DNA of 32,155 nucleotides from Flavobacteriaceae bacterium. Its GTDB lineage: Bacteria; Bacteroidota; Bacteroidia; Flavobacteriales; Flavobacteriaceae. The notes below the pieces were generated by a model, which was not told where the DNA came from, searched no databases, and saw only the letters and a program-made list of their open reading frames with translations. Position numbers and translations under genes: made by a program. Location of the stretch: NCBI GenBank assembly GCA_016649785.1, contig JAENXB010000003.1:1-32155 (forward strand). Reading direction: 5' to 3'. Shown in pieces: positions 32,083 to 32,155 of the stretch. Position 1 is the stretch's first letter. Every line of letters begins with the position of its first letter.

Positions 32083-32155
32083 ATGAGTGAACATATCCAT
32101 AAAAGTCATAACAAGAGTTTGCTTCTTTATCATTTTGTTTGTCCTATCAAATATA
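32083..32155 (+). mobile_element. REP-associated (IS200-type) tyrosine transposase, 5' fragment
   Basis: ATG 32083 opens a frame that stays open to the window end (24 codons): MSEHIHKSHN, then KSLLLYHFVCPIKY. The 'HKSHN...LLYHxVCPxKY' start is characteristic of IS200/IS605-family Y1 transposases as I recall them in Bacteroidota. The HUH catalytic motif and the active Tyr would lie outside the window. A TATATTTG box at 32070-32077 lies only 5 nt upstream of the ATG, so expression would be nearly leaderless if it is used. Confidence 0.72.

Noticed and set aside
31951-32133. Minus-strand 60-aa frame at the right edge
   Set aside because: Runs through the REP-like palindrome and antisense to the transposase start; no recognisable motif.

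Overview
The window looks like chromosomal DNA of a member of the Bacteroidota, most likely a marine-type Flavobacteriaceae. It is AT-rich. Recognisable promoters carry the Bacteroidota -7 box TAnnTTTG, and Shine-Dalgarno sequences are mostly absent. Gene content is typical of the family: a TonB-dependent receptor with a CarboxypepD_reg domain, BatA, DUF5916, DUF2400, DUF6146 and DUF6787 proteins, and the ferredoxin / acyl-CoA reductase / serC / serA neighbourhood. No rRNA, tRNA, CRISPR array or complete insertion sequence was found.

Layout. 1-1023: the 3' part of murA, whose catalytic-loop Cys is replaced by Asp. 1093-3903: a conserved protein of unknown function, diverging from an MBL-fold hydrolase coupled to a small membrane-anchored coiled-coil protein. 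3907-4014: an intergenic patch with a 7-nt period. 4005-14817: a long minus-strand run of esterase, DUF4870 protein, a dihydroorotase-like protein that has lost its metal-binding histidines, BatA, two paralogous GAF histidine kinases, DUF2400, a LolD-like ATPase and a DUF5916 protein. 14975-15683: msrA and a 50-codon ORF ending in a strong bidirectional terminator. 15739-19121: a TonB receptor, a small His/Cys-rich protein and two DUF proteins. 19299-23401: serA, serC, a small orphan gene, acyl-CoA reductase and a divergent ferredoxin. 23486-25825: an exported CarboxypepD_reg protein, heptanucleotide repeat arrays and a GNAT acetyltransferase.

26212-31902 is the most unusual part. It is one tightly packed plus-strand operon: short-form acetyl-CoA synthetase, 2-oxoacid dehydrogenase E1 alpha, E1 beta, a lipoyl-bearing E2, a free-standing acyl carrier protein and an eRF1-domain-like ('host attachment') protein. 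From E1 alpha onward each gene overlaps the next by 4 nt. There is no E3 in the visible part of the locus. The arrangement suggests, by inference only, that acyl groups made by E1/E2 could be passed to the carrier protein as well as to CoA.

The right edge (32034-32155) holds a REP-like GC-rich palindrome and the first 24 codons of an IS200-type (REP-associated) tyrosine transposase that runs out of the window.

All functional names come from reading motifs by eye; no database search was possible.
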